A stretch of DNA of 64,000 nt, taken from positions 1-64,000 of the forward strand of contig JAZRYS010000147.1 of NCBI GenBank assembly GCA_045600865.1. The letters are read 5' to 3'. Position 1 is the stretch's first letter. The number at the start of each line of letters is the position of its first letter. This DNA comes from Aphodosoma sp045600865 (GTDB taxonomy: Bacteria > Bacteroidota > Bacteroidia > Bacteroidales > Paludibacteraceae). Shown here in pieces: positions 16,296-26,334 of the stretch. Made by a program: the position numbers and the translations under genes. Under the pieces are notes generated by a model. It saw only the letters and a list, made by a program, of their open reading frames with translations. It did no database searches and was not told the DNA's origin.

Positions 16296-18203
16296 ATGAA
16301 AAAAGCCATTGTCTCAATCATATTGACAGCTGTTTGTCTTACAGCTTTCTGCCAGAAAGCATCTAACAATACTGAAGCAATGCCAATGATTGTATTTACC
16401 ACAGAAGAAAAGGTTGTCAATGTAAACGAATTAGGGCTACCTCCTTCCACTTCACTCTTTGATGCGCTGAGAATTCTGCCAGAGCTGATTAGCAATGATG
16501 CAAACGCACTAATTTCATTGTTCGAAGTTCATGTGGATGATGTTCCAGTAGGAGATGCAGGAATGTCAGTACTGCTTCACACCCACATATCTGAGGTAAA
16601 AAATGTCGAAATCACCACAAATCCGTCAACAGCACAGAGTTCCAGCGGAGTCACAGGCGTAATCAACATAATAATGAAGCCCGCACATGATGGACTGACA
16701 GGCAACACCAGTTTTGATATTTCGAGCAACCTGACTGTGTTGCCTTCTGTCAACATAAACTACCACAAAAATGGGCTGAGCATATTTTCTTCTCTATTCC
16801 TGCAATACTACAACTACGGCATAGAAAATTCAGATCTAACAAGCACTACACAAAAGCGCAACAATTACAAAGGTGAAGTGGCTAAACTGCTCCTAAAATA
16901 TGACTTCAATCCGAAACAGCAATTATCATTTTGGCTCATGCAGAGTTTTGAAAGCCAAACTGAAAAATCAGAGACAACCATTCTTAAGCTTGTCAACGAC
17001 AGTCTATATAAAAAAGGAATACAGAGTACCATCAATCCAGTGAAACATTCAGACATCAATCTATTCTTGAAATATGAGCATGTAACCGACAGACCTGGCG
17101 AAAAGATGCTGGTTTCATTATCGTATAGCAACACCTACGACAACAACACGTCCGAAGTGACGAATGAAGGAACGCTCTACAAAAACTTACAGACCTATGC
17201 TTACAGCAACCAATACATCACTCGGCCAAACCGCATAAATGGGGCATTCTACTACAAGTTTCATCTGCTGCCAGACTCGATTGACCACAAGCTGAGAATG
17301 AAGCCCGGCATCAACATTAATACCACCATCGGCAGAGGAACCAGCAACACTATCTATTTTCAGAAAGGACAAGACCATTCCAATCACGACGCATACGAAG
17401 ACTTCACACGAACAATCAGTTTTGCACCATACCTGCAGTTCTACTATGAATGGGGACCCGTAGCTGCAATCGTCAATATGCGATACCAATTGTATGCCTT
17501 TGTATCGAGAGGCGAAGACACGAGATGGCAGACCAACATCTTCAACGATTTCTTAGGCGACATTGTCGTCACCTACAATCCAGCCAAAAATCATCAATTG
17601 AAAGCCTGTGCGAACAGGTCACTCAATATGCCAAGCAATCTGCAACTTTTCAGTAATCCCTATTACACCAACTTCAATCACACATGGCACAAAGGCGATT
17701 CCACACTTTCGCCAGAATACTACTCCAACGTCCAACTACAGTATATATATAATTTCGAAAACAGCAAACACGTGGTACAATTCAGCACAGACATAGCATA
17801 TATCAGAGTTGAAAATCCCATTTCAAGCGTTCGAAAAACGTCAGAGAAGATGCATGTTGAATACAACACCTACCAGAACAACCCTGACAGGCATATCATC
17901 AACGGCAACATTGCAATTTCCTGGAGACACAGAATCTTCTCGCTAACTTTTGCCGCCAACTTGTACGACATGATTACTGTTGGAAGTAACAAGCACGACG
18001 TATTCTGCAACATGCAGGTAACGCCAGTGTTACGTTTCGAGCGCGATTGGACACTATCTGGTCAATTCCAATTCGTTGTACCAATCAACGGCTACTACCT
18101 GCGAGCATCATTACAGAAACAAGTGAATTTTTGGATCATTCGCCTCTGCTACGACAATCTTACAGGCAACGCTCTTACTGCAGGTTTCACATACGTATTC
18201 TGA
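16296..18203 (+). CDS. TonB-receptor-like outer membrane barrel protein
   Basis: This 635-residue protein starts at ATG 16296 (signal peptide MKKAIVSIILTAVCLTAFC). An earlier in-frame codon at 16248 lies inside the rluA-type gene. A plug-like domain follows (LFDALRILPELI, VHVDDVPVGDAG, SSGVTGVINIIMKP near residues 100-125), then a large beta-barrel ending in an aromatic residue (TAGFTYVF). It lacks the carboxypeptidase-regulatory domain of SusC proteins and any lipoprotein partner. Its cargo is unknown. Confidence 0.75.
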   Translation: MKKAIVSIILTAVCLTAFCQKASNNTEAMPMIVFTTEEKVVNVNELGLPPSTSLFDALRILPELISNDANALISLFEVHVDDVPVGDAGMSVLLHTHISEVKNVEITTNPSTAQSSSGVTGVINIIMKPAHDGLTGNTSFDISSNLTVLPSVNINYHKNGLSIFSSLFLQYYNYGIENSDLTSTTQKRNNYKGEVAKLLLKYDFNPKQQLSFWLMQSFESQTEKSETTILKLVNDSLYKKGIQSTINPVKHSDINLFLKYEHVTDRPGEKMLVSLSYSNTYDNNTSEVTNEGTLYKNLQTYAYSNQYITRPNRINGAFYYKFHLLPDSIDHKLRMKPGININTTIGRGTSNTIYFQKGQDHSNHDAYEDFTRTISFAPYLQFYYEWGPVAAIVNMRYQLYAFVSRGEDTRWQTNIFNDFLGDIVVTYNPAKNHQLKACANRSLNMPSNLQLFSNPYYTNFNHTWHKGDSTLSPEYYSNVQLQYIYNFENSKHVVQFSTDIAYIRVENPISSVRKTSEKMHVEYNTYQNNPDRHIINGNIAISWRHRIFSLTFAANLYDMITVGSNKHDVFCNMQVTPVLRFERDWTLSGQFQFVVPINGYYLRASLQKQVNFWIIRLCYDNLTGNALTAGFTYVF

Positions 18204-18245
18204 CAGAAAAAAACTTAATTTTGTAACACAATAAAAAATCCGACT

Positions 18246-20753
18246 ATGAACACAAAATTTTCACTATTCATTTTAATCGTTATTCCACTGGCATTGTCAG
18301 CAGGCAGTTCCACTCCTACCAATTTGTGCATCAATGAGATTATGCAGTCAAACATTGACAATCTCATGAATAACAACGATTTCCCAGATTCATGGGTAGA
18401 ACTCTACAACCCAACTGATGCAGACATAGACCTTTATGGCTATAAAATCGGTCAAGACGGAGACACCTCTTTGGGGTCGCAATGGAGCATCAGTCTAAAT
18501 CACGATTTGGTAATTCCAGCCAGAGGATACCTGCTCATCTATTGCGACAAAGGGTCAACAGATCAACACACCGATTTCCGTTTGGATTCTGGCAAAGGCG
18601 AACTCTACCTCTTCGACAGCAGCGGGCAAACCATCGACAGCCTCAGCTACAAAAAAATGCCCGCAGCCAATGTGGCATACGGCAGGGTTACGGACGGAGG
18701 AAAAAAATGGCAATATGAAGTGACGCCCACACCAGGTGTGGCAAATGCAAGCATCGGCTCAAAGAACGTACTCCCAGATCCTGTGTTCAGTATTGCTGGA
18801 GGCATCATCACGGATTCAGCAATAACGCTGACTATCAGTATGCCCGCAGACGAGTATCCAATAGATACAAGACTCTATGTCACCACCAACGGACAGGAGC
18901 CAACAAAAGCATCGCAAAGCGGAACAAGTTTCACTTTCGACATCTCACGATCAATCGTCGTCAGGGCAAAACTGATTTCGGACAGTGCATTGACTGCACG
19001 TTCTGTAACACACTCCTATATATTTCACCCCCGCAACGTAACATTGCCACTTATCAGCATTGTTACCGACAGCAACTATCTCTACAGCGACAGTCTTGGC
19101 ATATTGGCAGGTCAACCTACTGACTCTATGCCGAATTACATGCAAACATGGCGTAGGCCAATAAACATCGAATATTTTGACGGCGACAGCACATGGTTCA
19201 ATCAACTAAGCGAAACTGCCGTAATGGGCAATGGTAGTCGCTTCTTTGCTCAGAAAAGCATGAAAATCTATGCAAACAAACGTTTCGGGACAAAACGCTT
19301 TACCGGCAATTTCTGGGAAGACAAACCTGGTGTCACGGAAGTAAAGTCCTTCGCCATACGCAATGGAGGAAGCCACTGCTTCCTTGACCGTATTGCCGAA
19401 CCTTTAGTCCAGAAAATCTTTGGCACTCACACAACAGACATGGATTGGATGGCATACAGTCCTGTCATCGTATATATAAACGGAAAATTTGCAGGCGAAT
19501 ACAACATGCGTGAACGCTCTGATGAGGATTACGTTGAATCCAATTACAATGGATTGGAAGACATAGAACGTGTGGAACATTCTGAATATCTCAAAGCCTC
19601 TGAACATACGGCAATTCCTTTATTTCAAGAATTTTATGATACCTATTCTCGCCCTGATGTCACATACGCAGAAATAGGACAGCAGATGGATGTGGAAAAT
19701 TTCATGGACATCCTCATTGCAGAAATGTATGGCACCAATATCGATTACCCGCAGAACAACGTTTCCTTATGGCGGCCTACTCAAGCGGGAGGCAGATGGA
19801 GATGGATCCTCAAAGACATGGACTTCTTTGCATATATCAGACCTGAGAATTACGACATGTTCAAGTACATGTTCCTGTCTGGAAAACCAAAAGATCAGGA
19901 ATTCCAGGATGCAACACAAACACATCATTATGATGTCTACCATCAATTATATGTTAAAATGATGACCTTCACAGACTTCAGGGAACGCTTCACAGACAAG
20001 ATGGCAACCTATCTTGGCGATTTTCTCAAGTCACGCAGCACTGTAGCACTAGCAGACATTCTGAAAGCGGAAGTAAAGGATGAAGTTGAAAACACATATC
20101 CGATTTACGGTGAGAGTTCTGTCAATTTCGAATACTACTATAACGATTTAGTCTTACCTTTCCTGAATCAGCGTCCATTGTTCATGTATCATCACATGGC
20201 AGAATATTTTGGCTTAGGTGCTGTCTATCCGATGACTATTGCAGCTGAAGAATATGAAGTGACAGTGAATGACATTCCTCTCACCGAAGGTGATTTCGAC
20301 GGAGCATACTTTGAGAACCGCAACTTGCGACTGAAAGCCGATGCCGACGGCATGGTTTGGCAAGCCACTCTCACTCACGCAGACCAAAGCATGCAGACCT
20401 TTACATTCGACAGCAATGACATAACAACCCGATTAGGTGATTATGCCACTGACACACTGGATACTATGATAGTGCGATGGGAGCTTGTTGACACCATAGA
20501 AACAGCCGTTGCCACAATATCGTCAGATAAACTGGTAATCAGTCCAACCATATCCATTGATGGCAACTGGGACGAAAAGGAAATTGACGGCATGACAATA
20601 GATTTGGTTGATAATTTTGGCAAGGTGCTCAAACGTTTTGCACATGAGAATTTGCCTGTTAAAATTGCAGACAATATTCCAAGTGGCATCTACTACATAC
20701 GAATAATCACTGGCACAGGCAAATACTACGTCGAAAAGTTGATTGTCAATTGA
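18246..20753 (+). CDS. Secreted CotH/lamin-tail domain protein
   Basis: This 835-residue secreted protein has a signal peptide, an N-terminal lamin-tail domain (INEIMQSNIDN ... WVELYNPTDADIDLYGYKIG, about 25-150) and a chitobiase/FN3-like linker. A CotH kinase-like domain then spans about residues 270-650 (YNMRERSDEDYVESNYNG, DMDFF). CotH homologues in Bacillus phosphorylate spore-coat proteins. The last 80 residues read like a type IX secretion sorting domain (SGIYYIRIITGTGKYYVEKLIV). Extracellular location is therefore likely, and the substrate is unknown. Confidence 0.82.
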   Translation: MNTKFSLFILIVIPLALSAGSSTPTNLCINEIMQSNIDNLMNNNDFPDSWVELYNPTDADIDLYGYKIGQDGDTSLGSQWSISLNHDLVIPARGYLLIYCDKGSTDQHTDFRLDSGKGELYLFDSSGQTIDSLSYKKMPAANVAYGRVTDGGKKWQYEVTPTPGVANASIGSKNVLPDPVFSIAGGIITDSAITLTISMPADEYPIDTRLYVTTNGQEPTKASQSGTSFTFDISRSIVVRAKLISDSALTARSVTHSYIFHPRNVTLPLISIVTDSNYLYSDSLGILAGQPTDSMPNYMQTWRRPINIEYFDGDSTWFNQLSETAVMGNGSRFFAQKSMKIYANKRFGTKRFTGNFWEDKPGVTEVKSFAIRNGGSHCFLDRIAEPLVQKIFGTHTTDMDWMAYSPVIVYINGKFAGEYNMRERSDEDYVESNYNGLEDIERVEHSEYLKASEHTAIPLFQEFYDTYSRPDVTYAEIGQQMDVENFMDILIAEMYGTNIDYPQNNVSLWRPTQAGGRWRWILKDMDFFAYIRPENYDMFKYMFLSGKPKDQEFQDATQTHHYDVYHQLYVKMMTFTDFRERFTDKMATYLGDFLKSRSTVALADILKAEVKDEVENTYPIYGESSVNFEYYYNDLVLPFLNQRPLFMYHHMAEYFGLGAVYPMTIAAEEYEVTVNDIPLTEGDFDGAYFENRNLRLKADADGMVWQATLTHADQSMQTFTFDSNDITTRLGDYATDTLDTMIVRWELVDTIETAVATISSDKLVISPTISIDGNWDEKEIDGMTIDLVDNFGKVLKRFAHENLPVKIADNIPSGIYYIRIITGTGKYYVEKLIVN

Positions 20754-21095
20754 GATAATTGCAAATCTGCCATCAGAGCTTTTGGCGGTTTTCTCGCTGC
20801 TGGCGGTCATGAGTGGGTAGATCTTGCCGAACAAGTCTGGTTCTCGCCATAGGGTTTCTATTTTTATCACCGATATTGTATCATGCGTGTTTGTAGAGAC
20901 GTGGCATGCCACCACAGAAGCGTAGCGGCGTGCCACGTCTCTACGTTCCCCTCCTCGCGAGTGAAATCCGTTTCTCCGCTGGCTGCCATGGCTGTTGTTG
21001 GTCTTAGGACTTGTGAATGCATACGTTTGACGAGGATTTTGTTTTCAACAAATGAAACTTATAATGGAAAATTTTGTCATGTTAAAAAAAAATTG
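20754..21095. other. Gene-free spacer with REP-like hairpin
   Basis: No gene is supported here. The stretch holds the 14-bp inverted repeat listed at 20893-20944 and GC-variable sequence that may be the debris of an older gene. Confidence 0.6.
20893..20944. repeat. REP-like 14-bp inverted repeat
   Basis: The arms GTAGAGACGTGGCA (20893-20906) and TGCCACGTCTCTAC (20931-20944) are perfectly complementary, with a 24-nt loop that can pair further (GCC/GGC). Its size and sequence resemble REP-type hairpins, and it has no T-run. Confidence 0.7.
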
Positions 21096-21103
21096 TACCT
21101 TTG
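21073..21103 (+). promoter_or_regulatory. Promoter of YDG-repeat protein
   Basis: TTTG (21073-21076) and TACCTTTG (21096-21103) are spaced by 19 bp. The ATG is 26 bp downstream. Confidence 0.65.
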
Positions 21104-21128
21104 CAGCGTGTTATAAATATCCTTCATC

Positions 21129-22466
21129 ATGAAAAAAATACTGATAATCAATCTTTTAATTTTCTCAGTATGTCTTATTAACGGACAGACAACCATTGTT
21201 TCTGTCGCAGGAACACAGATTCAGACAGAGAAGGTTTTTGACAACACCACTACTGCCGCCGTCATAAACCTGGGAACACTCAGCGGCGTGGCAGCAGGCG
21301 ACAGTGTCGGGCTTTCGGTATCTGCAAACTACGAGCATGCAAATGCTGATTCTGACATAAACATAATAGTAAGATATGCGCTTAGCGGTCCTGACGCTGC
21401 ATTGTACGAACTGACAGATTCCATAGACACCCTGGCAAACGGAATAATAACAAGACGACAGCTATACCGCGACAGCGTGGTGCTGCCAACTGTGAAGATT
21501 TACGACGGAACGACCGATTGTACTATAATCTATTCCGGAACACCACGCAATTACGTTACTCACCACATCCTGACAACAATTGATTCTCTATACTTCGAAG
21601 ACCCAAATGTTGGGGAAAACAAACCAGTACACATAGTTTTCGGCATGAATGGTGAGGATGAAGCCAACTACATTCCTCCGCACGACACTACGATATACGT
21701 TTCAATCATCCCGAAAACGCTTACCGTGACAGGAACACAAGTAAAGAAGACGAAGACATACGACGGTACATCAAACGTAGAGGTGACAAACCCAGGAACA
21801 CTGCAAGGTGTACTCTATCTTGACTCTGTACGTTTCAGGATAGCACTGGCACAGTTCGACGATAAAATGGTAGGTACAGAAAAGAGTATCAACATATATT
21901 ACGAGCTATACTGCCCAGACTCGATAAACTATACGATCAACCATATCTATTTCCTTGATGGCGAAATAAAGCCAATACAGCTGACGGCAGAAGGCGGCAC
22001 TGTTGAATGTTCGAAGGATTACGACAGCACGACTCATGCGGTTGTATCAATGCCTGCAACACCAGTAGGAGTGCTGCCTGGCGAGCAGGTCTATCTGACA
22101 ACCAATGCTGAATTCGAAGATACAGAACCGGGCAAAGGCAAGAAAGTCTATTGCTGGTTCACCATCTATGGTCGTGACATGGCCAACTACCTGGCTCCTG
22201 AAGACTCCGTTGTATGCACTGACGGTGAAATCAGAGGCAGCGTGGATGATGCCGTAGAACAAGTTGAAGCCCATGAGGGAATATTCCCAAATCCTGCATG
22301 CGACAGAGTGTATGTGGAGGATGAGCAGGTGACGATATACAACATGACAGGGGCAAAAGTCTATGCCGGCAATGGCGGTACGATAGATGTGAGCGGACTG
22401 CCTGATGGCATATACATTGTACGTGGAACGGACAAGAAAGGCGAGAAGTTGATAATATGCAGATAG
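21129..22466 (+). CDS. Secreted YDG-repeat protein with T9SS tail
   Basis: This 445-residue protein has a signal peptide (MKKILIINLLIFSVCLINGQ). Three YDG-type beta-repeats follow, each built around a KxYDGT/KxFDNT core (EKVFDNTTTA, KTKTYDGTSN, CSKDYDSTTH) and a GV-x-GD-x-V segment about 25 residues later. The C-terminal 70 residues are a clear type IX secretion sorting domain (FPNPACDRVYVE, YNMTGAKVY, LPDGIYIVRG). It is probably a cell-surface or released adhesin-like protein. Its end overlaps tsaE by 10 bp. Confidence 0.8.
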   Translation: MKKILIINLLIFSVCLINGQTTIVSVAGTQIQTEKVFDNTTTAAVINLGTLSGVAAGDSVGLSVSANYEHANADSDINIIVRYALSGPDAALYELTDSIDTLANGIITRRQLYRDSVVLPTVKIYDGTTDCTIIYSGTPRNYVTHHILTTIDSLYFEDPNVGENKPVHIVFGMNGEDEANYIPPHDTTIYVSIIPKTLTVTGTQVKKTKTYDGTSNVEVTNPGTLQGVLYLDSVRFRIALAQFDDKMVGTEKSINIYYELYCPDSINYTINHIYFLDGEIKPIQLTAEGGTVECSKDYDSTTHAVVSMPATPVGVLPGEQVYLTTNAEFEDTEPGKGKKVYCWFTIYGRDMANYLAPEDSVVCTDGEIRGSVDDAVEQVEAHEGIFPNPACDRVYVEDEQVTIYNMTGAKVYAGNGGTIDVSGLPDGIYIVRGTDKKGEKLIICR

Positions 22467-22870
22467 AATACAACATAAATGAAATAAAAGAGGCTGCGGA
22501 GAAAGTGTTGGATTTTCTGAAGGGACAGACATGCCGCATAGTGCTGATGGAGGGCGAGATGGGAGCTGGCAAGACAACGCTGACCAAAGCTGTCTGCGGG
22601 CTGATGGGTGCTGACGAAGATGAGGTGACAAGTCCGACATTCGCCATAGTGAATGAATATGACATATCCGGAGATTTGATATATCACTTTGATTTCTACA
22701 GAATAAAGAACCAAACCGAAGCTATCGATTTCGGGCTGTTCGACTATCTGGATTCTGGACGGTGGTGTTTCATGGAGTGGAGCGAACGTGTGGCAAGCCT
22801 GCTACCAGACGAAACTGTCACTATCCGAATTGAAATGATTACTGAAACAAACAGGAGAATAACAATATGA
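22457..22870 (+). CDS. tsaE: tRNA threonylcarbamoyl adenosine ATPase TsaE
   Basis: This 137-residue P-loop protein has GEMGAGKTTLTK (about residues 33-44), VTSPTFAIVNEY and the HFDFYR motif diagnostic of TsaE, which powers t6A37 formation with TsaBD. It overlaps both neighbours (10 bp and 4 bp). Confidence 0.94.
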   Translation: MQIEYNINEIKEAAEKVLDFLKGQTCRIVLMEGEMGAGKTTLTKAVCGLMGADEDEVTSPTFAIVNEYDISGDLIYHFDFYRIKNQTEAIDFGLFDYLDSGRWCFMEWSERVASLLPDETVTIRIEMITETNRRITI

Positions 22871-23688
22871 ACAAAATCGTTGCAAAAAGGCAATTCTCTG
22901 AAAAGGTCTTTGCCTTGGACGTTGAGGCACCTCTTATTGCAAAGGCAAGAAGGGCTGGCCATTTTGTCATCATCCGCGTGGATGAAAAAGGGGAACGAAT
23001 TCCTCTGACCATCGCTGACTCAGACATTAAAAAAGGCACTATAACACTTGTTTGCCAGAAAGTGGGTGTCTCGTCAACGAAATTGTGCAACATGAATGCC
23101 GGAGATTCAATACTCGACGTTGTCGGACCTCTCGGCAGGGCTACACATATCGAAAATTTCGGAACTGTCGTATGTGCAGGCGGTGGCGTTGGAGTGGCTC
23201 CTATGCTGCCTATCATGAAGGCTATGCACGACGCAGGCAACAAGGTAATCTCTGTGTTGGGCGGTCGCACAAAGGAGCTGATTATCCTCGAAGAGCAGGT
23301 GCGTGCGGTCTCTGACGAGGTGGTCATCATGACAGATGACGGCTCTTACGGTACGAAAGGTCTCATAACCAATGGCATTGAGATGGTGATAAACCGTGAG
23401 AAGGTCGATTTTTGCGTGACAATTGGTCCTGCGATAATGATGAAATTCGTTTCGCTGTTGACAAAGAAATACGAGATTCCAACAGTTGCATCACTCAATA
23501 CCATCATGGTTGACGGCACAGGAATGTGCGGTGCATGTCGTGTGACAGTCGGTGGTGAGACTAAGTTTGTTTGCGTTGACGGCCCTGAGTTTGATGCCCA
23601 TCAGGTCGATTTTGATGAGATGATGAAGCGCAGCGGCTCGTATAAGGAACAGGAAGTTGAAGCATATAATAAATTCATGGGACTATGA
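22867..23688 (+). CDS. NfnA-like ferredoxin-NADP reductase subunit (FAD/2Fe-2S)
   Basis: This 273-residue protein of the dihydroorotate dehydrogenase electron-transfer family has an FAD domain, the NAD-binding GGGVGVAPMLPI (about 100-111) and a C-terminal [2Fe-2S] site, with cysteines in GTGMCGACRVTVGG and KFVCVDGPEF. With the next gene it matches the NfnAB / sulfide dehydrogenase pair, which couples NADH, NADPH and ferredoxin redox balance by electron bifurcation. The pair overlaps by 4 bp. Confidence 0.88.
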   Translation: MNKIVAKRQFSEKVFALDVEAPLIAKARRAGHFVIIRVDEKGERIPLTIADSDIKKGTITLVCQKVGVSSTKLCNMNAGDSILDVVGPLGRATHIENFGTVVCAGGGVGVAPMLPIMKAMHDAGNKVISVLGGRTKELIILEEQVRAVSDEVVIMTDDGSYGTKGLITNGIEMVINREKVDFCVTIGPAIMMKFVSLLTKKYEIPTVASLNTIMVDGTGMCGACRVTVGGETKFVCVDGPEFDAHQVDFDEMMKRSGSYKEQEVEAYNKFMGL

Positions 23689-25088
23689 CAGCAAAGGAAA
23701 GAATGCAGATTGAGCGTGTCAAGATGAACGAACTTGACCCTGAATACAGAAGCCATTGCATCGAAGAGGTGAATCAAGGACTGAACAAAGAGCAGGCTCT
23801 GACTGAGGCAAAACGCTGTCTGAAATGCAAGAATCCCCAGTGTGTGCAGGGCTGTCCTGTGAATATCTCGATACCTGAGTTTATCCAGCATATTGAGGAT
23901 GGGCAGTTCCTTGAGGCTGCAAAGGTGTTGCGCAGGACTTCGTCGCTGCCTGCCGTCTGTGGACGCGTGTGTCCACAGGAACGCCAGTGTGAGTCGAAGT
24001 GCATCCACCTGAAAACTGGAGGCAAGGCAGTTGCTATCGGCTATCTGGAGCGTTTTGCTGCTGACTATGAGCGCGAGAACAGCAACAAGGTGCCAGAAAG
24101 ACCAGTATCGAACGGCATAAAAGTTGCAGTTGTGGGGTCTGGCCCTTGCGGACTCTCTTTCGCCGGAGATATGGCAAAACGTGGATATGAGGTTACTGTT
24201 TTCGAGGCACTTCACGAAATTGGCGGTGTGCTGAAATATGGTATTCCGGAGTTCCGTCTGCCAAACAACATAGTAGAACATGAAATCGACTTGCTTCGTA
24301 CTCTTGGCGTGAAGTTTATGCCAGACACTATAGTCGGCAAGACAATCACCACAGATGAGCTGACAGAGCAGGGTTTTAAGGGCATTTTCGTTGCATCAGG
24401 TGCCGGTCTGCCTAACTTCATGAAGATACCAGGAGAGAACCTCATCGGCGTGATGAGTTCAAACGAATACCTGACCCGCGTGAACCTTATGGGTGCTGCA
24501 CGTGAGGAGATGGACACCCCTGTATTCTTTGGCAAGAGGGTGGCTGTGATAGGTGGAGGCAACACTGCAATGGATTCTGCACGTACCGCTCGCCGTCTTG
24601 GCGCGGAGCGTGTAATGATTGTATATCGTCGCAGCGAGGATGAGATGCCGGCACGTCTTGAAGAGGTGAAACACGCAAAAGAGGAGGGAATAGAATTCCA
24701 TACACTCCACAATCCTATCGAGTATTACGGTGACGAGAAGGGTAGGGTTAACGGTATGTTGCTCCAGGTGATGGAACTTGGCGAGCCTGACGCTTCTGGC
24801 CGTCGCAAGCCCGTACCTATTGAGGGAAAGACTGAAAAGGTTGATGTTGACATGGTTGTGGTATCTGTGGGTGTTTCGCCAAATCCAATCATACCACGTA
24901 CCGTGGCAGGACTTGAGACATCAAGGAAGGGTACTATAGTGGTAAATGAAGAGACATTGCAATCCTCTATTCCTACCATATTTGCAGGCGGCGACATAGT
25001 AAGAGGCGGTGCAACGGTAATCCTCGCAATGGGCGATGGAAGGAGAGCAGCTGCTGCGATGGACAGCTACTTAGAAAAAAACCGCTAA
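23685..25088 (+). CDS. gltA: NfnB/GltA-like NADPH-dependent oxidoreductase
   Basis: This 467-residue protein is often annotated as homotetrameric glutamate synthase. The N-terminal [4Fe-4S] clusters are visible in CLKCKNPQCVQGCPVN and CGRVCPQERQCESKC. The FAD Rossmann motif is VVGSGPCGLSFAGDMA (about 149-164) and a second nucleotide site is VIGGGNTAMDSAR. Adjacent to the FAD/2Fe-2S subunit it is more likely NfnB than a glutamate synthase small subunit, because no large GltB gene is present here. Confidence 0.88.
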   Translation: MTAKERMQIERVKMNELDPEYRSHCIEEVNQGLNKEQALTEAKRCLKCKNPQCVQGCPVNISIPEFIQHIEDGQFLEAAKVLRRTSSLPAVCGRVCPQERQCESKCIHLKTGGKAVAIGYLERFAADYERENSNKVPERPVSNGIKVAVVGSGPCGLSFAGDMAKRGYEVTVFEALHEIGGVLKYGIPEFRLPNNIVEHEIDLLRTLGVKFMPDTIVGKTITTDELTEQGFKGIFVASGAGLPNFMKIPGENLIGVMSSNEYLTRVNLMGAAREEMDTPVFFGKRVAVIGGGNTAMDSARTARRLGAERVMIVYRRSEDEMPARLEEVKHAKEEGIEFHTLHNPIEYYGDEKGRVNGMLLQVMELGEPDASGRRKPVPIEGKTEKVDVDMVVVSVGVSPNPIIPRTVAGLETSRKGTIVVNEETLQSSIPTIFAGGDIVRGGATVILAMGDGRRAAAAMDSYLEKNR

Positions 25089-25090
25089 AT

Positions 25091-25124
25091 AATTTTGCAG
25101 GTCGCAAAATTATTCGTAACTTTG
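25091..25124 (+). promoter_or_regulatory. Promoter overlapped by palindrome
   Basis: TTTG (25093-25096) and TAACTTTG (25117-25124) are spaced by 20 bp. A perfect 8-bp palindrome, AATTTTGC-AGGTC-GCAAAATT (25091-25111), covers the -33 element and the spacer, so it may be an operator. It may also double as a weak terminator for the gltA operon. Confidence 0.6.
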
Positions 25125-25165
25125 CAGGCTGAAAAATCCAGACTTTTTAATTCAAAACAATATAT

Positions 25166-26332
25166 ATGAATCTATTTTGGAAAAAGCTTTTCGGTAAGTT
25201 ACAGTCAACCGAAAAGTATGAGGCTGAAAAGCGTCAGATGTTCACTGATTTCAACCGCTATGCTGCTGTACGTGAGTCTGATATAATGAAAGAGTATCTG
25301 GATCTCGAGAAGAGGATGCAGACCCCTGAGTTCGTTCACAACAAGCAGACATTCACAACAAAGAAGTACAAGGACACTGAGTACTACCGCGACATGCAGC
25401 AGTACAGGAAGTTCGAAAAACGTGCGGCAAAACTCTCTGATCACGAGAAAAAAGAGTTCGAAGCACTCAAAGAGAAAGTAAATTCCAAGGAATTTCAGGA
25501 GATGAACCGCTTCTGGGCGAATCCAAAACGCTGGTTAGAGACCGAAGATGGCAAGGTTGAGACTCGTTTCAACGAACTCAAGAAAAACCCTGACATCGTA
25601 TTCTTCTTCGGCTGTGACTACAAGAAACGTTTTGCCTTCATCGATAACTACGAGCAGATACTGAATGAACACTTCGAGTATCAGAAATTCTCTGATTCAA
25701 AGTGGAAACCTGGTTTCCACTACATGAGCGACCAGATGAAGGCTGTCCACTCATTCCTGAACGAGCGTCAGGCCAACAACAACGGCAAGAACGTGCTGAT
25801 GAACGGTCACCTGAACATCATCACCAAGCCAGAGAAAACTCAGGCAGCTTGCTGGCATCCTCGCCGTGGTTTCATCATGAATGACTATGAATACACTTCA
25901 GATGTGATAAATGGAAACGACGTCATCAACACCAACAAGGGACTCTTCCGTGCAAAAGTACGCTTCAACGGTTCGGAAGAAGTAAACCATGCCCTCTGGC
26001 TTGTAGGTGCACACAAGACACCACACATCAACATCGTGAAATACGACAGAGGCAAGATTGAAGTAGGTATCTACTATGGTTCAGGCCAGAACATACAGTA
26101 TGCACACGAGACTATCAAAGGCATCAAGCCTGGCGAGTGGTGGTACTATGAAGTGGCATGGAACAATGACGAGCTGATTTGGTACATCAATAACCTTGAA
26201 GTGTTCCGCACTTCGGTATGTGTTCCTAACGAGAATCTCTATCCTGTGTTCAACTCATTCATCCCAGAGAACCGCAAGGGTGGTGAGGCTACATTTGAAG
26301 TAGAGTTCTTCCATGTATTCAAAATGAAATAA
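25166..26332 (+). CDS. Coiled-coil protein with LamG/GH16-like domain
   Basis: This 388-residue protein has no signal peptide. Residues 1 to about 150 are highly charged and predicted helical (KYEAEKRQMFTDF, EKRAAKLSDHEKKEFEALKEKV). Residues about 185-388 look like a concanavalin-type jellyroll of the GH16 kind (GLFRAKVRFNGSEEVNHALWLVG, GEWWYYEVAWNNDELIWYINNLEVF). The GH16 catalytic E-x-D-x-x-E is not present, so it is probably a non-catalytic glycan-binding or structural domain. Cytoplasmic placement of such a fold is odd. Confidence 0.6.
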   Translation: MNLFWKKLFGKLQSTEKYEAEKRQMFTDFNRYAAVRESDIMKEYLDLEKRMQTPEFVHNKQTFTTKKYKDTEYYRDMQQYRKFEKRAAKLSDHEKKEFEALKEKVNSKEFQEMNRFWANPKRWLETEDGKVETRFNELKKNPDIVFFFGCDYKKRFAFIDNYEQILNEHFEYQKFSDSKWKPGFHYMSDQMKAVHSFLNERQANNNGKNVLMNGHLNIITKPEKTQAACWHPRRGFIMNDYEYTSDVINGNDVINTNKGLFRAKVRFNGSEEVNHALWLVGAHKTPHINIVKYDRGKIEVGIYYGSGQNIQYAHETIKGIKPGEWWYYEVAWNNDELIWYINNLEVFRTSVCVPNENLYPVFNSFIPENRKGGEATFEVEFFHVFKMK

Positions 26333-26334
26333 TC

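Noticed and set aside
20523..20936. 137-codon minus-strand reading frame
   Set aside because: Its first part crosses the REP-like hairpin and the rest is antisense to the CotH gene. It has no recognisable domain.
20893..20944. Rho-independent terminator of the CotH gene
   Set aside because: The stem is strong but has a 24-nt loop and no T-run, so a REP-like repeat is the better reading.
23685..25088. Classical glutamate synthase small subunit
   Set aside because: No large glutamate synthase subunit is adjacent, while the upstream FAD/2Fe-2S gene matches the NfnA partner.
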